Assembly (NCBI GenBank): GCA_035604615.1
Contig: DATNID010000065.1
Coordinates: 62,001 to 126,000 of the forward strand
DNA from: DATJLY01 sp035604615
GTDB lineage: Bacteria > Pseudomonadota > Alphaproteobacteria > ATCC43930 > CGMCC-115725
Reading direction: 5' to 3'
Length of the DNA stretch: 64,000 nt
Below, one piece after another: positions 34,136 through 44,083 of this stretch (positions are counted from its first letter, which is position 1; each line of letters begins with the position of its first letter). The notes under the pieces are model-generated. The model was not told the origin of the DNA and searched no databases. It saw nothing but the letters and a program-made list of their open reading frames with translations. The translations under genes and the position numbers were made by a program.

Positions 34136-34879
34136 GTGACCGATGCGTTGGGGTGGCGCGCGAAATTTGCGGTGCTGATCCCGTCGACCAACACGTCGGT
34201 GCAGCCCGAGTTCGACGGCATGCGGCCCGTGGGCGTCACCAACCACATCTGCCGCATCCGCATCCCCAACATGAAGCTCGAGAGCGACGAGGATTTCGCG
34301 AAGCTCGTCGAGCACATCGCCGCCGGCCAGATCGAGGCGGTGGACAGCGCCATGACCTGCGAGCCCGACCGCATCGTGCTGGGCATCTCGGTCGAGACCT
34401 TTTGGGGCGGCTATGAGCTGTCGCGCCAGCTCAAGGCCGATCTCGAGCGCCACACCGGCCTTGCCGTCTCCATGGGTGCCGAGGCGAGCGAGCAGGCATT
34501 GAAGCGCCTCGGCGCGAAACGCATCGGCGTGGTGACGCCCTATTGGCCGATCGGCGACCGCAACGTGGCGCAGTTCTTCACCGAGGCCGGGTTCGAGGTC
34601 GAGCGCATGGTGGGACTGCGCTGCACCAGCCCGGTGGCGATCGCGCATGTCGGCGAGGCCGCGCTGCGCGACGCCATAGGCGCGGCCGACGGGCCCGAAA
34701 TCGACGCCGTCATCCAGGTCGGCACCAATCTCGCCATGGCCCGCATCGCGGCCGAGGCGGAGCGTCGTCTTGCGAAGCCGGTGGTGGCGATCAACACCGC
34801 GATCTATTGGCACGCGCTGCGCGCGTCGGGGATCGACGACAAGGTCGCGGGCTGGGGCCAACTGCTCGAGGACTACTGA
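34136..34879 (+). CDS. Maleate isomerase / arylmalonate decarboxylase family protein
   Basis: 247 residues, two-domain Asp/Glu-racemase fold. Opening FAVLIPSTNTSVQPEFDGM is typical of the maleate cis-trans isomerase/AMDase group. The usual catalytic Cys sites appear replaced: IVLGISVETFWGG stands where the first Cys-Thr-Ser occurs, and IQVGTNLAMA where Ser-Cys-Thr-Asn occurs. Cysteines in AMTCEPD and LRCTSPVAIAHV remain. Activity may therefore differ. GTG 34136 with AAGGAGG 6 nt upstream is the start. Followed after 1 nt by a quinone reductase gene, so co-transcribed. Confidence 0.8.
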   Translation: MTDALGWRAKFAVLIPSTNTSVQPEFDGMRPVGVTNHICRIRIPNMKLESDEDFAKLVEHIAAGQIEAVDSAMTCEPDRIVLGISVETFWGGYELSRQLKADLERHTGLAVSMGAEASEQALKRLGAKRIGVVTPYWPIGDRNVAQFFTEAGFEVERMVGLRCTSPVAIAHVGEAALRDAIGAADGPEIDAVIQVGTNLAMARIAAEAERRLAKPVVAINTAIYWHALRASGIDDKVAGWGQLLEDY

Positions 34880-34880
34880 C

Positions 34881-35858
34881 ATGCCGATGGCAATGCGAAT
34901 CCACCGCACCGGCGGACCCGAAGTCTTCGTCGCCGACGAGGTGCCGGTCGGCGCGCCCGGGCCGGGACAGGTGCGGCTGCGGCATGGCGCGTGCGGGATC
35001 AACTTCCTCGACACCTATCTCCGCAGCGGCCAGTACCCGCTGCGCCAACCGCTCCCCTGCATCCTCGGCGGCGAAGGCGCCGGCACCGTGCTCGAATTGG
35101 GTGCCGGCGTCAGCGACCTCAAAGTCGGCGACCGCGTCGTCTATAGCGGCCAGCAGGGCTCCTATTGCGAGGAGCGGCTGGCGCGGGCCGACCGCGTGAG
35201 CCGCATCCCCGATGGCATGAGCGAGACCGAGGCCGCGGCGATCTTCAACAAGGGCATGACCGCGGAATACCTCATCCGCCGCGCTTATCCAGTGCAGCCG
35301 GGCGATGCGATCCTGGTTCACGCCGCAGCGGGCGCGGTCGGGCTCGTCCTGTGCCAATGGGCGAAGCGATTGGGCGCCACTGTCCTCGGCACCGTGAGCA
35401 CCGAGGCCAAGGCCAAGCTCGCGCGCGACAATGGCTGCGACCATGCGATCTTCTACACGCACGAGGATTTCGCCCAGCGCGCACGCGAGATCACCAACGG
35501 CGCGGGCGTGGCGGCGGTCTACGATTCGGTCGGCAAGGACACGTTTCTGCGCTCGCTGGACGCGCTCCGGCCGCGAGGATATCTCGTGTGCTTCGGCGAG
35601 GCCTCGGGACCTGCGCCGATGGTCGATCCGCGGACGCTCATGGACAAGGGCTCGCTGTTCCTGACGCGGGCGAGCCTCCTCCATTACGCCGCGAAGGACG
35701 ACGATTATCGCGCCGCCTCGCGCGCCCTCTTCGATGCGATCGCCAAGGGCTGGATCAAAATCCGCCTCAACCAGACCTATCGGCTCGCCGACGTGGCCCA
35801 GGCCCATCGCGACATCGAGGCGCGCCGCACCACCGGTTCGAGCGTGCTGCTGCCCTAG
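34881..35858 (+). CDS. Quinone oxidoreductase (NADPH), MDR family
   Basis: 325 residues of the QOR branch (QorA/zeta-crystallin-like): one-electron or hydride reduction of quinones or enones with NADPH. Features: RHGACGINFLDTYLRSGQYP, PCILGGEGAGTVLELGAGV, nucleotide loop LVHAAAGAVGLVLCQWAKRLGA, and GVAAVYDSVGKDTF. No zinc ligands. Starts 1 nt after the preceding stop; the next gene begins 8 nt after its own, so it is in the middle of an operon. Confidence 0.88.
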   Translation: MPMAMRIHRTGGPEVFVADEVPVGAPGPGQVRLRHGACGINFLDTYLRSGQYPLRQPLPCILGGEGAGTVLELGAGVSDLKVGDRVVYSGQQGSYCEERLARADRVSRIPDGMSETEAAAIFNKGMTAEYLIRRAYPVQPGDAILVHAAAGAVGLVLCQWAKRLGATVLGTVSTEAKAKLARDNGCDHAIFYTHEDFAQRAREITNGAGVAAVYDSVGKDTFLRSLDALRPRGYLVCFGEASGPAPMVDPRTLMDKGSLFLTRASLLHYAAKDDDYRAASRALFDAIAKGWIKIRLNQTYRLADVAQAHRDIEARRTTGSSVLLP

Positions 35859-35866
35859 CGCCGTCC

Positions 35867-36595
35867 GTGCGCCGCCTGGTCGACCGATTGAAGCCGCGGT
35901 TGCGGACGCTGCCGTTCTTCGGCGCGCTGCGTTTCGTCTACAGGTTCCCGTGCGATTCGAATTTCCGCCGCGCCTGGCGCCTCCAGCGCCGCCACCCCGA
36001 CACGCTGTTCCAGCCCGCTGGCTACACGGTCGCGGACCGCTATCCGCTGGTGTTCCGCTTCGCGCGCGAGACGCTCGGTGCGGAGCGGCCGCTCCGTCTT
36101 CTGTCGTTCGGCTGCTCGACCGGCGAGGAGGTGTTCACGCTGCGGCGCTATTTTCCCGCCGCCTTCATCAAGGGCATCGACATCGATTCCGTCAGCATCG
36201 CCCGATGCAACGAGCATCGGGGCGGCGACCGGAATGTCGCGTTCGCGGTGGCGCACTCGACCGCAGGCGAGGAGAGCGGCTCTTACGACGCCATCTTCTG
36301 CATGGCCGTGCTGCGCCACGGCGCCCTCACCAATCCGGCGGCCGAGCGCTGCGACGAATTCATCCGGTTCGAGGATTTCGAGCGCACCGTCGCCGATTTC
36401 GCACGCTGCCTCAAGCCCGGTGGTCTGCTCGCCCTGAGATTCAGTAATTTTCGCTTCCGCGACACCGACGCCGCGCACAGTTTCAAATGCCTGCTGCGCG
36501 CCCGGCCGAACGCCTCGACCCCGGTCTTCGGCCGCGACAATCGCCGTCTTGCGGCTCCCACCGAGGAAGAGGTGGTGTTCCGCAAGCGCGGATGA
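35867..36595 (+). CDS. Class I SAM-dependent methyltransferase-like protein
   Basis: 242 residues. The Rossmann core is seen in RLLSFGCSTGEEVFTLRRYFP, IKGIDIDSVSIARCN, YDAIFCMAVLRHGAL and RCLKPGGLLALRFSNF. The GCSTGEE loop resembles CheR/DUF-type methyltransferases, and the long N-terminal basic helix (RRLVDRLKPRLRTLP) suggests a large or membrane-near substrate. GTG 35867 gives the best start; no strong ribosome site is visible. Specific substrate unknown. Confidence 0.75.
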   Translation: MRRLVDRLKPRLRTLPFFGALRFVYRFPCDSNFRRAWRLQRRHPDTLFQPAGYTVADRYPLVFRFARETLGAERPLRLLSFGCSTGEEVFTLRRYFPAAFIKGIDIDSVSIARCNEHRGGDRNVAFAVAHSTAGEESGSYDAIFCMAVLRHGALTNPAAERCDEFIRFEDFERTVADFARCLKPGGLLALRFSNFRFRDTDAAHSFKCLLRARPNASTPVFGRDNRRLAAPTEEEVVFRKRG

Positions 36596-36611
36596 GTTGT
36601 ATGATCGGGCG

Positions 36612-37652
36612 ATGGATTTCCGCAGCGACAACGTCGCCGGCGCGTCGCCCCAGATCATGGCGGCGCTGCTCGCCGCCAATGACGGCCCCGCCTCGTCCTA
36701 TGGCGCGGACGCGGTGACTTCGCGCCTCGAGCGGCGCTTCGCCGAGCTTTTCGCGCACGAGGTCGCGGTCTTTCCCGTGGCGACGGGCACCGCCGCCAAC
36801 GCGCTGGCGCTGGCCACGCTGACGCCGCCCTGGGGCATCGTCTATTGCCACGAGGACGCGCACATCGCGGTCGACGAATGCGGCGCGCCGGAATTCTTCG
36901 CCGGGGGCGCGAAGCTCGTCACGCTCGCGGGCGACGGTGGCAAGATCGCGCCGGCCGCGATCGCGGCGCGCCTGACCGAGCGCGGCTTCGTCCATCACGC
37001 TCAGCCAGCGGCGATCAGCGTGAGCCAGACGACCGAGGCCGGCACCGTCTACCGCCCCGACGAGATCGCGGCTTTGGGCGCGTTCGCGCGGCAAGAAGGG
37101 CTGGCGCTTCATGTCGACGGCGCGCGCTTCGCCAATGCGGTGGCGGCGTTCGGCTGCGCGCCCGCGGACATCACCTGGCGCGCCGGGGTCGACGCGCTGT
37201 CCTTCGGCGCAACCAAGAACGGCGCGCTCGCGGCCGAGGCGGTGATCTTCTTCGATCCCGCGAAGGCGCGCGATTTCGGTTATCGCCGCAAGCGCGGCGG
37301 GCATCTTCTCTCCAAGATGCGGTTCCTGTCGGCGCAGCTCGAGGCCTATCTCGAGGACGGGCTGTGGCTCGAGAACGCGGGCCGCGCGAACCGGATGGCG
37401 GCGCGGCTCGGCGCCGGGCTCGCGCGGCTCGGCGGCGCTCATTTGCGTCAGCCGGTCGAGGCCAACGAGGTGTTCGTCGAATTGCCCGAGCGCGTCATCG
37501 GCGCGCTCGCCGAGGACGGGTTCCAGTTCTATCGCTGGGGCAGCGCCGAGGCGACGTGCCTCAGGCTCGTCGCTTCGTTCGCGACGCGCGACGGCGAGGT
37601 CGACGCGTTTCTCGCCGCCGCCGCAAGCCGCCTCGCGCAAGTCAACGGCTGA
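36612..37652 (+). CDS. Low-specificity L-threonine aldolase / beta-eliminating lyase (PLP)
   Basis: 346 residues, full length. Fold-type I PLP enzyme cleaving L-threonine or L-allo-threonine to glycine and acetaldehyde. Start MDFRSDNVAGASPQIMAAL is diagnostic, substrate loop SSYGADAVTSRLE, PLP ring contact in LALHVDGARFANA, and Schiff-base Lys202 in LSFGATKNGA. 16 nt after the methyltransferase, probably the last gene of the 34136-37652 transcription unit. Could supply glycine or scavenge beta-hydroxy amino acids. Confidence 0.9.
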   Translation: MDFRSDNVAGASPQIMAALLAANDGPASSYGADAVTSRLERRFAELFAHEVAVFPVATGTAANALALATLTPPWGIVYCHEDAHIAVDECGAPEFFAGGAKLVTLAGDGGKIAPAAIAARLTERGFVHHAQPAAISVSQTTEAGTVYRPDEIAALGAFARQEGLALHVDGARFANAVAAFGCAPADITWRAGVDALSFGATKNGALAAEAVIFFDPAKARDFGYRRKRGGHLLSKMRFLSAQLEAYLEDGLWLENAGRANRMAARLGAGLARLGGAHLRQPVEANEVFVELPERVIGALAEDGFQFYRWGSAEATCLRLVASFATRDGEVDAFLAAAASRLAQVNG

Positions 37653-37715
37653 TTGAATCTTGACAGCGCGGCGGCCGGGATCGAAAGTTGCGGCGTTCAT
37701 TGTGCGGGTGATGGC

Positions 37716-38141
37716 ATGCAGTATGTTTGCGACGCGCCGGGCCACAAGACCTGGTTCCGCCTAGAGACGGACGCCGAGGCCACCGCCGAATCCGATCTCA
37801 TGCAGCACGCGGTCGAGAAGTATTTCCGAAAGGAAAAGGAACGCGCGAGCCGCTCCTATCAGCCGACCTCGACCATCTTCATCGAGCAGGAGATCGGCCT
37901 CAAGGCGCATCTTCAGCGCGAGATGCCGCTGTTCCTGACCCTACGCGCCGACGACGGCACCGCGCTCGTCACGGCAATGCTGCCGCCGAGAGGACGCGAC
38001 GATGCCGGCTTCCGGCCGATCATCGTCGGTCCGCGCAACAACGATCCCTATACCGATCATGCCGACGCGATCCGCGCGCTGGCGCAGCATTTCGCCATCG
38101 TCCTCGACCGCGCGCGCTGCTTCCCCTACCGCCGCGACTAA
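37716..38141 (+). CDS. Conserved hypothetical protein
   Basis: 141 residues, no signal peptide or membrane segment; I do not recognise a domain. Opening MQYVCDAPGHKTWFRLETDAEA, a basic stretch YFRKEKERASRSYQP, then FIEQEIGLKAHLQREMPLFLTLRADDG. The mixed charged pattern and codon bias (GC at third positions) support a real soluble protein. ATG 37716 lies 63 nt after the aldolase stop. No function can be proposed from neighbours. Confidence 0.65.
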   Translation: MQYVCDAPGHKTWFRLETDAEATAESDLMQHAVEKYFRKEKERASRSYQPTSTIFIEQEIGLKAHLQREMPLFLTLRADDGTALVTAMLPPRGRDDAGFRPIIVGPRNNDPYTDHADAIRALAQHFAIVLDRARCFPYRRD

Positions 38142-38153
38142 GGCCCGACGCGC

Positions 38154-38369
38154 TTATTTCGCGTCGTCGGAACGGCTGATGCGCGCCAGGACATCGGCCG
38201 CCTCGCGCGAGGCGCGCAGCTTCTGGCCGACATCGGGCAGGAAATGGATGTGGCCGAACTCGTCGAGGAACCCCGTCTCGGTATCGGGCGGCAGTTCCGC
38301 GACGATGCGCTGATAGACGCGGAGAATCCGCGCGAGATCGGCGGCAGTGAGCGGTCGAGTCTTCGCCAC
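38154..38369 (-). CDS. Small conserved hypothetical protein
   Basis: 71 residues, helical and soluble: LTAADLARILRVYQRIVAELPPD, then EFGHIHFLPDVGQKLRASREAADVLARIS. GTG 38369 is chosen because GAGGGGG lies 5 nt upstream. It ends 12 nt from the convergent 37716 gene. No family recognised; could be missed by automatic calling because of its size and GTG start. Confidence 0.6.
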   Translation of the reverse strand: MAKTRPLTAADLARILRVYQRIVAELPPDTETGFLDEFGHIHFLPDVGQKLRASREAADVLARISRSDDAK

Positions 38370-38517
38370 GCTTGCCCCCTCGTCTCCAGGCGCCGGGAAC
38401 GACACTATCCCCCGCCGCAAGCCGCCCTTGCAAGCCGCGCGCCCGGGGCATCTCCTTGACACGCGCCGGACCGCGCCCGCGTAATGAAGCGCCGGATGGC
38501 CAAGACCAGGAGCGACC

Positions 38518-39699
<1,182 letters not shown>

Positions 39700-39707
39700 G
39701 GGCGCGG

Positions 39708-40907
39708 ATGGACCTGAGCTTCACCGTCCAGGAGATCGCATTCCGCGAGGAGGTGCGCGACTTCATGCGCAGTTCGCTGCCGCCATCGATCCGGCGCAAG
39801 ATGGTCGAGGGGCGCCATCTCGGGAAGGACGACATCGTCGCCTGGCAGCGCCTCCTCAACGCCAAGGGCTGGGCCGTGCCGCACTGGCCCGCTCAATGGG
39901 GCGGGCAGAACTGGACGCCGGTGCAGCAGTACATCTTCCAGGACGAGATGCAGCAGGCGCCCGCGCCGTCGCCGCTGCCATTCGGCGTCAACATGGTGGG
40001 GCCGGTCATCATCGCCTTCGGCAGCGAGGCACAGAAGCGCCGCTTCCTGCCGCGCATCGCCAATCTCGACGAGTGGTGGTGCCAGGGCTTCTCCGAGCCG
40101 GGCGCGGGCTCGGACCTCGCCTCGCTCAAGACCGCGGCCAGGCGCGACGGCGACCATTACGTCGTCAACGGCCAGAAGACCTGGACCACCCTGGCGCAGC
40201 ATGCTGACTGGATTTTCTGCCTGGTGCGCACCGACGGCGCGGTCAAGAAGCAGGAGGGCATCTCGTTCCTGTTGATCGACATGCGCAGCAAGGGCATCAC
40301 CGTGCGCCCCATCGTCACGATCGACGGCGGCAACGAGGTCAACGAGGTGTTCTTCGACGACGTGGTGGTGCCGGTCGAGAACCGGGTCGGCGTCGAGAAC
40401 AAGGGCTGGGACTATGCCAAGTTCCTGCTCGGCAACGAGCGCACCGGCATCGCCCGGGTCGGGTTTTCCAAGGAGCGCATCCGCCGCATCAAGGAATTGG
40501 CCGCGCTCGAATTCGCCGGCGGCCGCCCGATCATCGAGGACGAACGCTTCCGCGAGAAGCTCGCCGCGCTCGAGGTCGAGCTGAAAGCGCTCGAGATGCT
40601 GCAGCTTCGCGTCGTCGCGTCGGAACGCAAGCGCGACCCCACCAAGCCCGACCCCTTCTCCTCGATCCTCAAGATCAAGGGCGCGGAAATCCAGCAGGCG
40701 ACGTCGGAGCTGCTGCTCGAAGTGGTCGGCCCCTATGCGCTGCCCTACGCGCCCGAGGAGAACGCGGGCGCCAACGAACCGGCGATCGGCCCCGACTGGG
40801 CCGCGCCCATCGCGCCCACCTATTTCAACTGGCGCAAGATCTCGATCTATGGCGGCTCCAACGAGATCCAGCGCAACATCATCGCCAAGGCGATCCTGGG
40901 GCTCTGA
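39708..40907 (+). CDS. Acyl-CoA dehydrogenase (longer, FadE17-like subunit)
   Basis: 399 residues. FAD-dependent alpha,beta-oxidation of an acyl-CoA. Features: WPAQWGGQNWTPVQQYIF, FAD-site CQGFSEPGAGSDLASLKT, VVNGQKTWTTLAQHADW, C-terminal ISIYGGSNEIQRNIIAKAI. The pairing with a second, shorter acyl-CoA dehydrogenase 3 nt downstream is the layout of heteromeric alpha2beta2 dehydrogenases (FadE-pair type) acting on bulky CoA esters such as steroid side chains or dicarboxylates. Start ATG 39708. Confidence 0.9.
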   Translation: MDLSFTVQEIAFREEVRDFMRSSLPPSIRRKMVEGRHLGKDDIVAWQRLLNAKGWAVPHWPAQWGGQNWTPVQQYIFQDEMQQAPAPSPLPFGVNMVGPVIIAFGSEAQKRRFLPRIANLDEWWCQGFSEPGAGSDLASLKTAARRDGDHYVVNGQKTWTTLAQHADWIFCLVRTDGAVKKQEGISFLLIDMRSKGITVRPIVTIDGGNEVNEVFFDDVVVPVENRVGVENKGWDYAKFLLGNERTGIARVGFSKERIRRIKELAALEFAGGRPIIEDERFREKLAALEVELKALEMLQLRVVASERKRDPTKPDPFSSILKIKGAEIQQATSELLLEVVGPYALPYAPEENAGANEPAIGPDWAAPIAPTYFNWRKISIYGGSNEIQRNIIAKAILGL

Positions 40908-40910
40908 GCG

Positions 40911-42056
40911 ATGGATTTCGACCTCAGCGAGGAGCAGACGCTGCTGCAGGCCAGCGTCCAGCGGCTGATGGCGGACCATTACGGCTTCGAGCAGCGCAAA
41001 TCCTATGGCGCCGCGCCCGAGGGCTGGAGCCGCGAGATGTGGCGGCGCCTCGCCGAGCTGGGACTCTTGGGCCTGCCGTTCGACGAGGCGCAGGGCGGCT
41101 TCGGCGGCGGCCCGGTCGAGACCATGATCGCGATGGAGGCGATGGGCGGCGCGCTCGCGCTCGAGCCCTATCTCGCGACCGTGGTGCTGGCGGGCGGATG
41201 TTTGCGCCACGCCGGCAGCGCCGCGCAGCTCGCTTCGCTGGTGCCGGCGATCGCCGCGGGCGAGACAGTGCTCGCCTTCGCCCATGGCGAACGCCAGGCG
41301 CGCTGGGACTTGGCCGACGTGGCGACCCGGGCGCGGCGCGACGGCGGCGGATGGGTGCTTGAGGGCGAGAAGAGTCTGGTGCTGCAGGGCGGCTCCGCCG
41401 ACCGCTTCGTCGTTTCGGCGCGCGTTTCGGACGAGCGGCGCGAGCGCCAGGGCATCGCCCTCTTCCTCGTCGAGGGCACGGCGCAAGGCCTGTCGCGCCG
41501 CCCCTATCCGACCCAGGACGGGATGCGCGCGGCCGAGATCTCGCTCGCCTCGGTTCGCGTTCCGGCCGATAGCGTTCTCGGCGAACCGGGAACGGCGCTC
41601 GGCGCCATCGAGCGCGTGATCGACGAGGCGATCGCCGCGCTCTGCGCCGAGGCGGTGGGCGCGATGGCGGCGCTCGCGGACCTCACGGTCGAATATCTCA
41701 AGACGCGGCGCCAGTTCGGCGTGGCGATCGGCAGCTTCCAGGCGCTGCAGCATCGCGCCGCCGACATGCGCATCGCCTTGGAGCAGGCGCGCAGCATGAC
41801 CCTCTTCGCCACCATGATGGCGGGCTCGGACGACGCCGACGAGCGCGGCAAGGCAATGGCCGCCGCCAAGGTGCAAGTGGGCCGCTCCGGCAAGCTCGTC
41901 GGCCAGCAGGCGATCCAGCTTCACGGCGGCATCGGCATGACGATGGAATACAAAGCGGGGCACTATCTGAAGCGCCTCGCCATGATCGACGCCGCTTTCG
42001 GCGACGCCGACCATCACCTGCGCGCGCTGGCGCGGGCCGGCGGGATTTTCGCGTAG
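40911..42056 (+). CDS. Acyl-CoA dehydrogenase (second subunit)
   Basis: 381 residues. The acyl-CoA dehydrogenase fold is retained (MDFDLSEEQTLLQASVQRLM; QAIQLHGGIGMTMEYKAGHYLKR), but the FAD-site motif of typical members is weak: AFAHGERQARWDLADVAT stands where FTEPxAGSD is expected. Such degenerate partners form heterotetramers with a canonical subunit, here the gene upstream. Last gene of the thiolase operon, followed by the palindromic repeat at 42082, which may end the transcript. Confidence 0.88.
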   Translation: MDFDLSEEQTLLQASVQRLMADHYGFEQRKSYGAAPEGWSREMWRRLAELGLLGLPFDEAQGGFGGGPVETMIAMEAMGGALALEPYLATVVLAGGCLRHAGSAAQLASLVPAIAAGETVLAFAHGERQARWDLADVATRARRDGGGWVLEGEKSLVLQGGSADRFVVSARVSDERRERQGIALFLVEGTAQGLSRRPYPTQDGMRAAEISLASVRVPADSVLGEPGTALGAIERVIDEAIAALCAEAVGAMAALADLTVEYLKTRRQFGVAIGSFQALQHRAADMRIALEQARSMTLFATMMAGSDDADERGKAMAAAKVQVGRSGKLVGQQAIQLHGGIGMTMEYKAGHYLKRLAMIDAAFGDADHHLRALARAGGIFA

Positions 42057-42081
42057 GGCTTACACCGATTGCACGAACGCC

Positions 42082-42179
42082 GTGCGTCCTTCGACTTCGC
42101 TCAGGATGAGGGGAATCCTTTTGTTGCACAAAGGATGGTCCTCACCCTGAGCGGAGCGAAGCGTAGTCGAAGGGCGCAC
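42082..42179. repeat. Dispersed palindromic repeat, copy 2 (inverted relative to copy 1)
   Basis: Left arm GTGCGTCCTTCGACT plus CAGGATGAGG; right arm CCTCACCCTGAG, then an AGCGGAGCGAAGCGTAGT insert and CGAAGGGCGCAC. The insert is on the right, so this copy is in the opposite orientation to 26621-26715. The loop shares CACAAAGGAT. It occupies most of the 128-nt gap between convergent genes. Confidence 0.85.
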
Positions 42180-42184
42180 CCTCG

Positions 42185-42694
42185 TTACGACGGCATCGCG
42201 CCCATGAAGTCGCGCTTGCCGATCTCGATACCGAGCTCGCGCAGGATGTTGTAGGCGGTGGTGATGTGGAAATAGAAGTTCGGCATCGCCAGGTGATAGA
42301 GGTAGTTCTGCGCCTTGAACTGGCGCGGCTGGCCGCCCACCGGGATGGTGAGCTGGTTGTCCTCGTGGCCGTCGAGCTGGGCCGGCTTCAATGTCCCGAG
42401 GAAGGCGAGCGTCTTGTCGATGCGCGACTTCATCTCCTCGAAGCTGTTGTCGAGGTCGGGGAATTTCGGCACTTCGACGCCGGCCGCGCGTCCCGCGCCG
42501 AGCGCGTGCTCGCAGGCCTGGCGCACCTGGCGCGCCAAGGTGAACATGTCGGGATAGAGCCGCAAATTGAGCACCACGTTGGGATCGAGCTTGCGCGCGG
42601 TGACGCCGGCCTCGCCCTTCTCGATCACGCCCTTGAGGCCGCCTAGAAGCTGCTGAAACACCGGCACCGACGCATAATACATCGTGATGGCCAT
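42185..42694 (-). CDS. DUF1993 family protein
   Basis: 169 residues, full length. A four-helix DinB-like fold is expected; conserved positions include the start MYYASVPVFQQLLGGLKGVIEK, LYPDMFTLARQVRQACEHA, and YLYHLAMPNFYFHITTAYNILRE with histidines that could bind metal. Function unknown; some DinB-fold proteins are thiol transferases. GAGGAGG precedes ATG 42694. Alone on the minus strand. Confidence 0.87.
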   Translation of the reverse strand: MAITMYYASVPVFQQLLGGLKGVIEKGEAGVTARKLDPNVVLNLRLYPDMFTLARQVRQACEHALGAGRAAGVEVPKFPDLDNSFEEMKSRIDKTLAFLGTLKPAQLDGHEDNQLTIPVGGQPRQFKAQNYLYHLAMPNFYFHITTAYNILRELGIEIGKRDFMGAMPS

Positions 42695-42815
42695 GAAACT
42701 GTCCTCCTCGGTTTGTGATGGGGGTCTTGCCGCGTCGATCTTAGCCGGGCGCGCGCGGTCTTGCCACCGCGCAGCTTGCGGCGCCTAATCCGCCGATGCC
42801 GACAACGGAGGCATC

Positions 42816-44018
42816 ATGAGCACCGATTTGCGCCCGCTCGCGCCGCCCAGCCTCGCACCTGAGTTGAAGGCGATCGTCGAGGCCCCGTTCCCGCGCTTTT
42901 CCGCCGCCGAGATGACGCGGCGCCGCGACGCCGTCGCGGCCGCGATGAAGGACGCCGAAATCGACCACCTCGTCATCTACGGCGCCAACCGCAGCGGCAA
43001 CATCATCCAGTGGCTGACGCAATGGCCGGTGCTGACCGAGGCGGCGGGCGTCCACACGCCGGGCCGGCGCGATTGCCTCTACATCCAGTATTACAATCAC
43101 GTGGCACAGGCGCGCCGCCTGGCCGAGGCGCAGGTCGAATGGGGCGAGCAATCGGCGATCGGCTGCGCCATCGCCGAGCTGGAGCGGCGGGGCGCCGCGC
43201 GCGACCGGGTCGGCGTGATCGGGCCGATGGGCTTCCGCGCCTATGCCGAGCTCGGCAAGAGCTTCGGCGCGGTCAAGGATCTGAACCCGGCCTATTTCCG
43301 CCTGCGCCTCGTCAAGTCGGACGAGGAGATCAAGTGGTTCCGCATCGGCGCGGCCTATTCCGATCTCGGCATCGCCGCGCTGGAGCGCGAATTGCGGCCG
43401 GGCCTCAGCGAGCGCGAGCTGGGCGCGATCATCGAGGGCGCGTGGCTGCCCCATGGCGGCAGCAACGTGATCCATTTCCTCGGCGCCACGGCGATGGACG
43501 CGCCCGATTCATGCGTGCCGGCGCAGCATCACTCGACCCGCCGTATCGCCTTGGGCGACGTCGTCACCACCGAGATCAGCGGCAGCTTCTGGGACCATTC
43601 GGGCCAGGTGCTGCGCAGCTTCGCCGTGGGGCGCGAGCCGACGCAGCTCTATCGCGATCTCCACGCGGCGGCGGACGCGGCCTTCGCCGCGATCTTCGCC
43701 GCGGTGCGGCCCGGCGCCAAGCCCGCGGACCTCATCGCCGCCTCGCACGTGATCGAGGATATGGGCTTCACCACCAACGACGATATCGTGCACGGCTATG
43801 GCGGCGGCTATTTGACGCCGGTGCTGGGCTCGAGGAGCCGCCCGGCCGGGCCGGTGCCCGACTTCGCGCTGGCGCCCGGCATGATGATGGTGATCCAGCC
43901 CAACGTCATCACGCGCGACGACCGCGCCGGCGTGCAGACCGGCGAGCTGGTGCTGGTCACCAAAGACGGCGCCGTACGCATGCATAATTTCCCGCGCGGC
44001 TTCCGCCGCGTCGGCTGA
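42816..44018 (+). CDS. M24-fold (creatinase/aminopeptidase P-like) protein with altered metal site
   Basis: 400 residues: N-terminal creatinase domain (about 1-165) and C-terminal pita-bread domain (about 170-400). Of the five metal ligands of M24 peptidases only the histidine (IVHGYGGGY) is clearly kept. The first Asp position reads TTEISG, the second WDHSGQVLR, and the two Glu positions read MVIQPNV and VQTGELV. That resembles metal-free creatinase-type hydrolases, so it likely hydrolyses a non-peptide C-N bond or is a degenerate member. ACGGAGG lies before ATG 42816. Confidence 0.82.
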   Translation: MSTDLRPLAPPSLAPELKAIVEAPFPRFSAAEMTRRRDAVAAAMKDAEIDHLVIYGANRSGNIIQWLTQWPVLTEAAGVHTPGRRDCLYIQYYNHVAQARRLAEAQVEWGEQSAIGCAIAELERRGAARDRVGVIGPMGFRAYAELGKSFGAVKDLNPAYFRLRLVKSDEEIKWFRIGAAYSDLGIAALERELRPGLSERELGAIIEGAWLPHGGSNVIHFLGATAMDAPDSCVPAQHHSTRRIALGDVVTTEISGSFWDHSGQVLRSFAVGREPTQLYRDLHAAADAAFAAIFAAVRPGAKPADLIAASHVIEDMGFTTNDDIVHGYGGGYLTPVLGSRSRPAGPVPDFALAPGMMMVIQPNVITRDDRAGVQTGELVLVTKDGAVRMHNFPRGFRRVG

Positions 44019-44083
44019 GGCGAGGGCGCGACATGCCGCATCGTTCAATTCCATCACCGTCGGAATCCCGCTAGCATCGGCGC

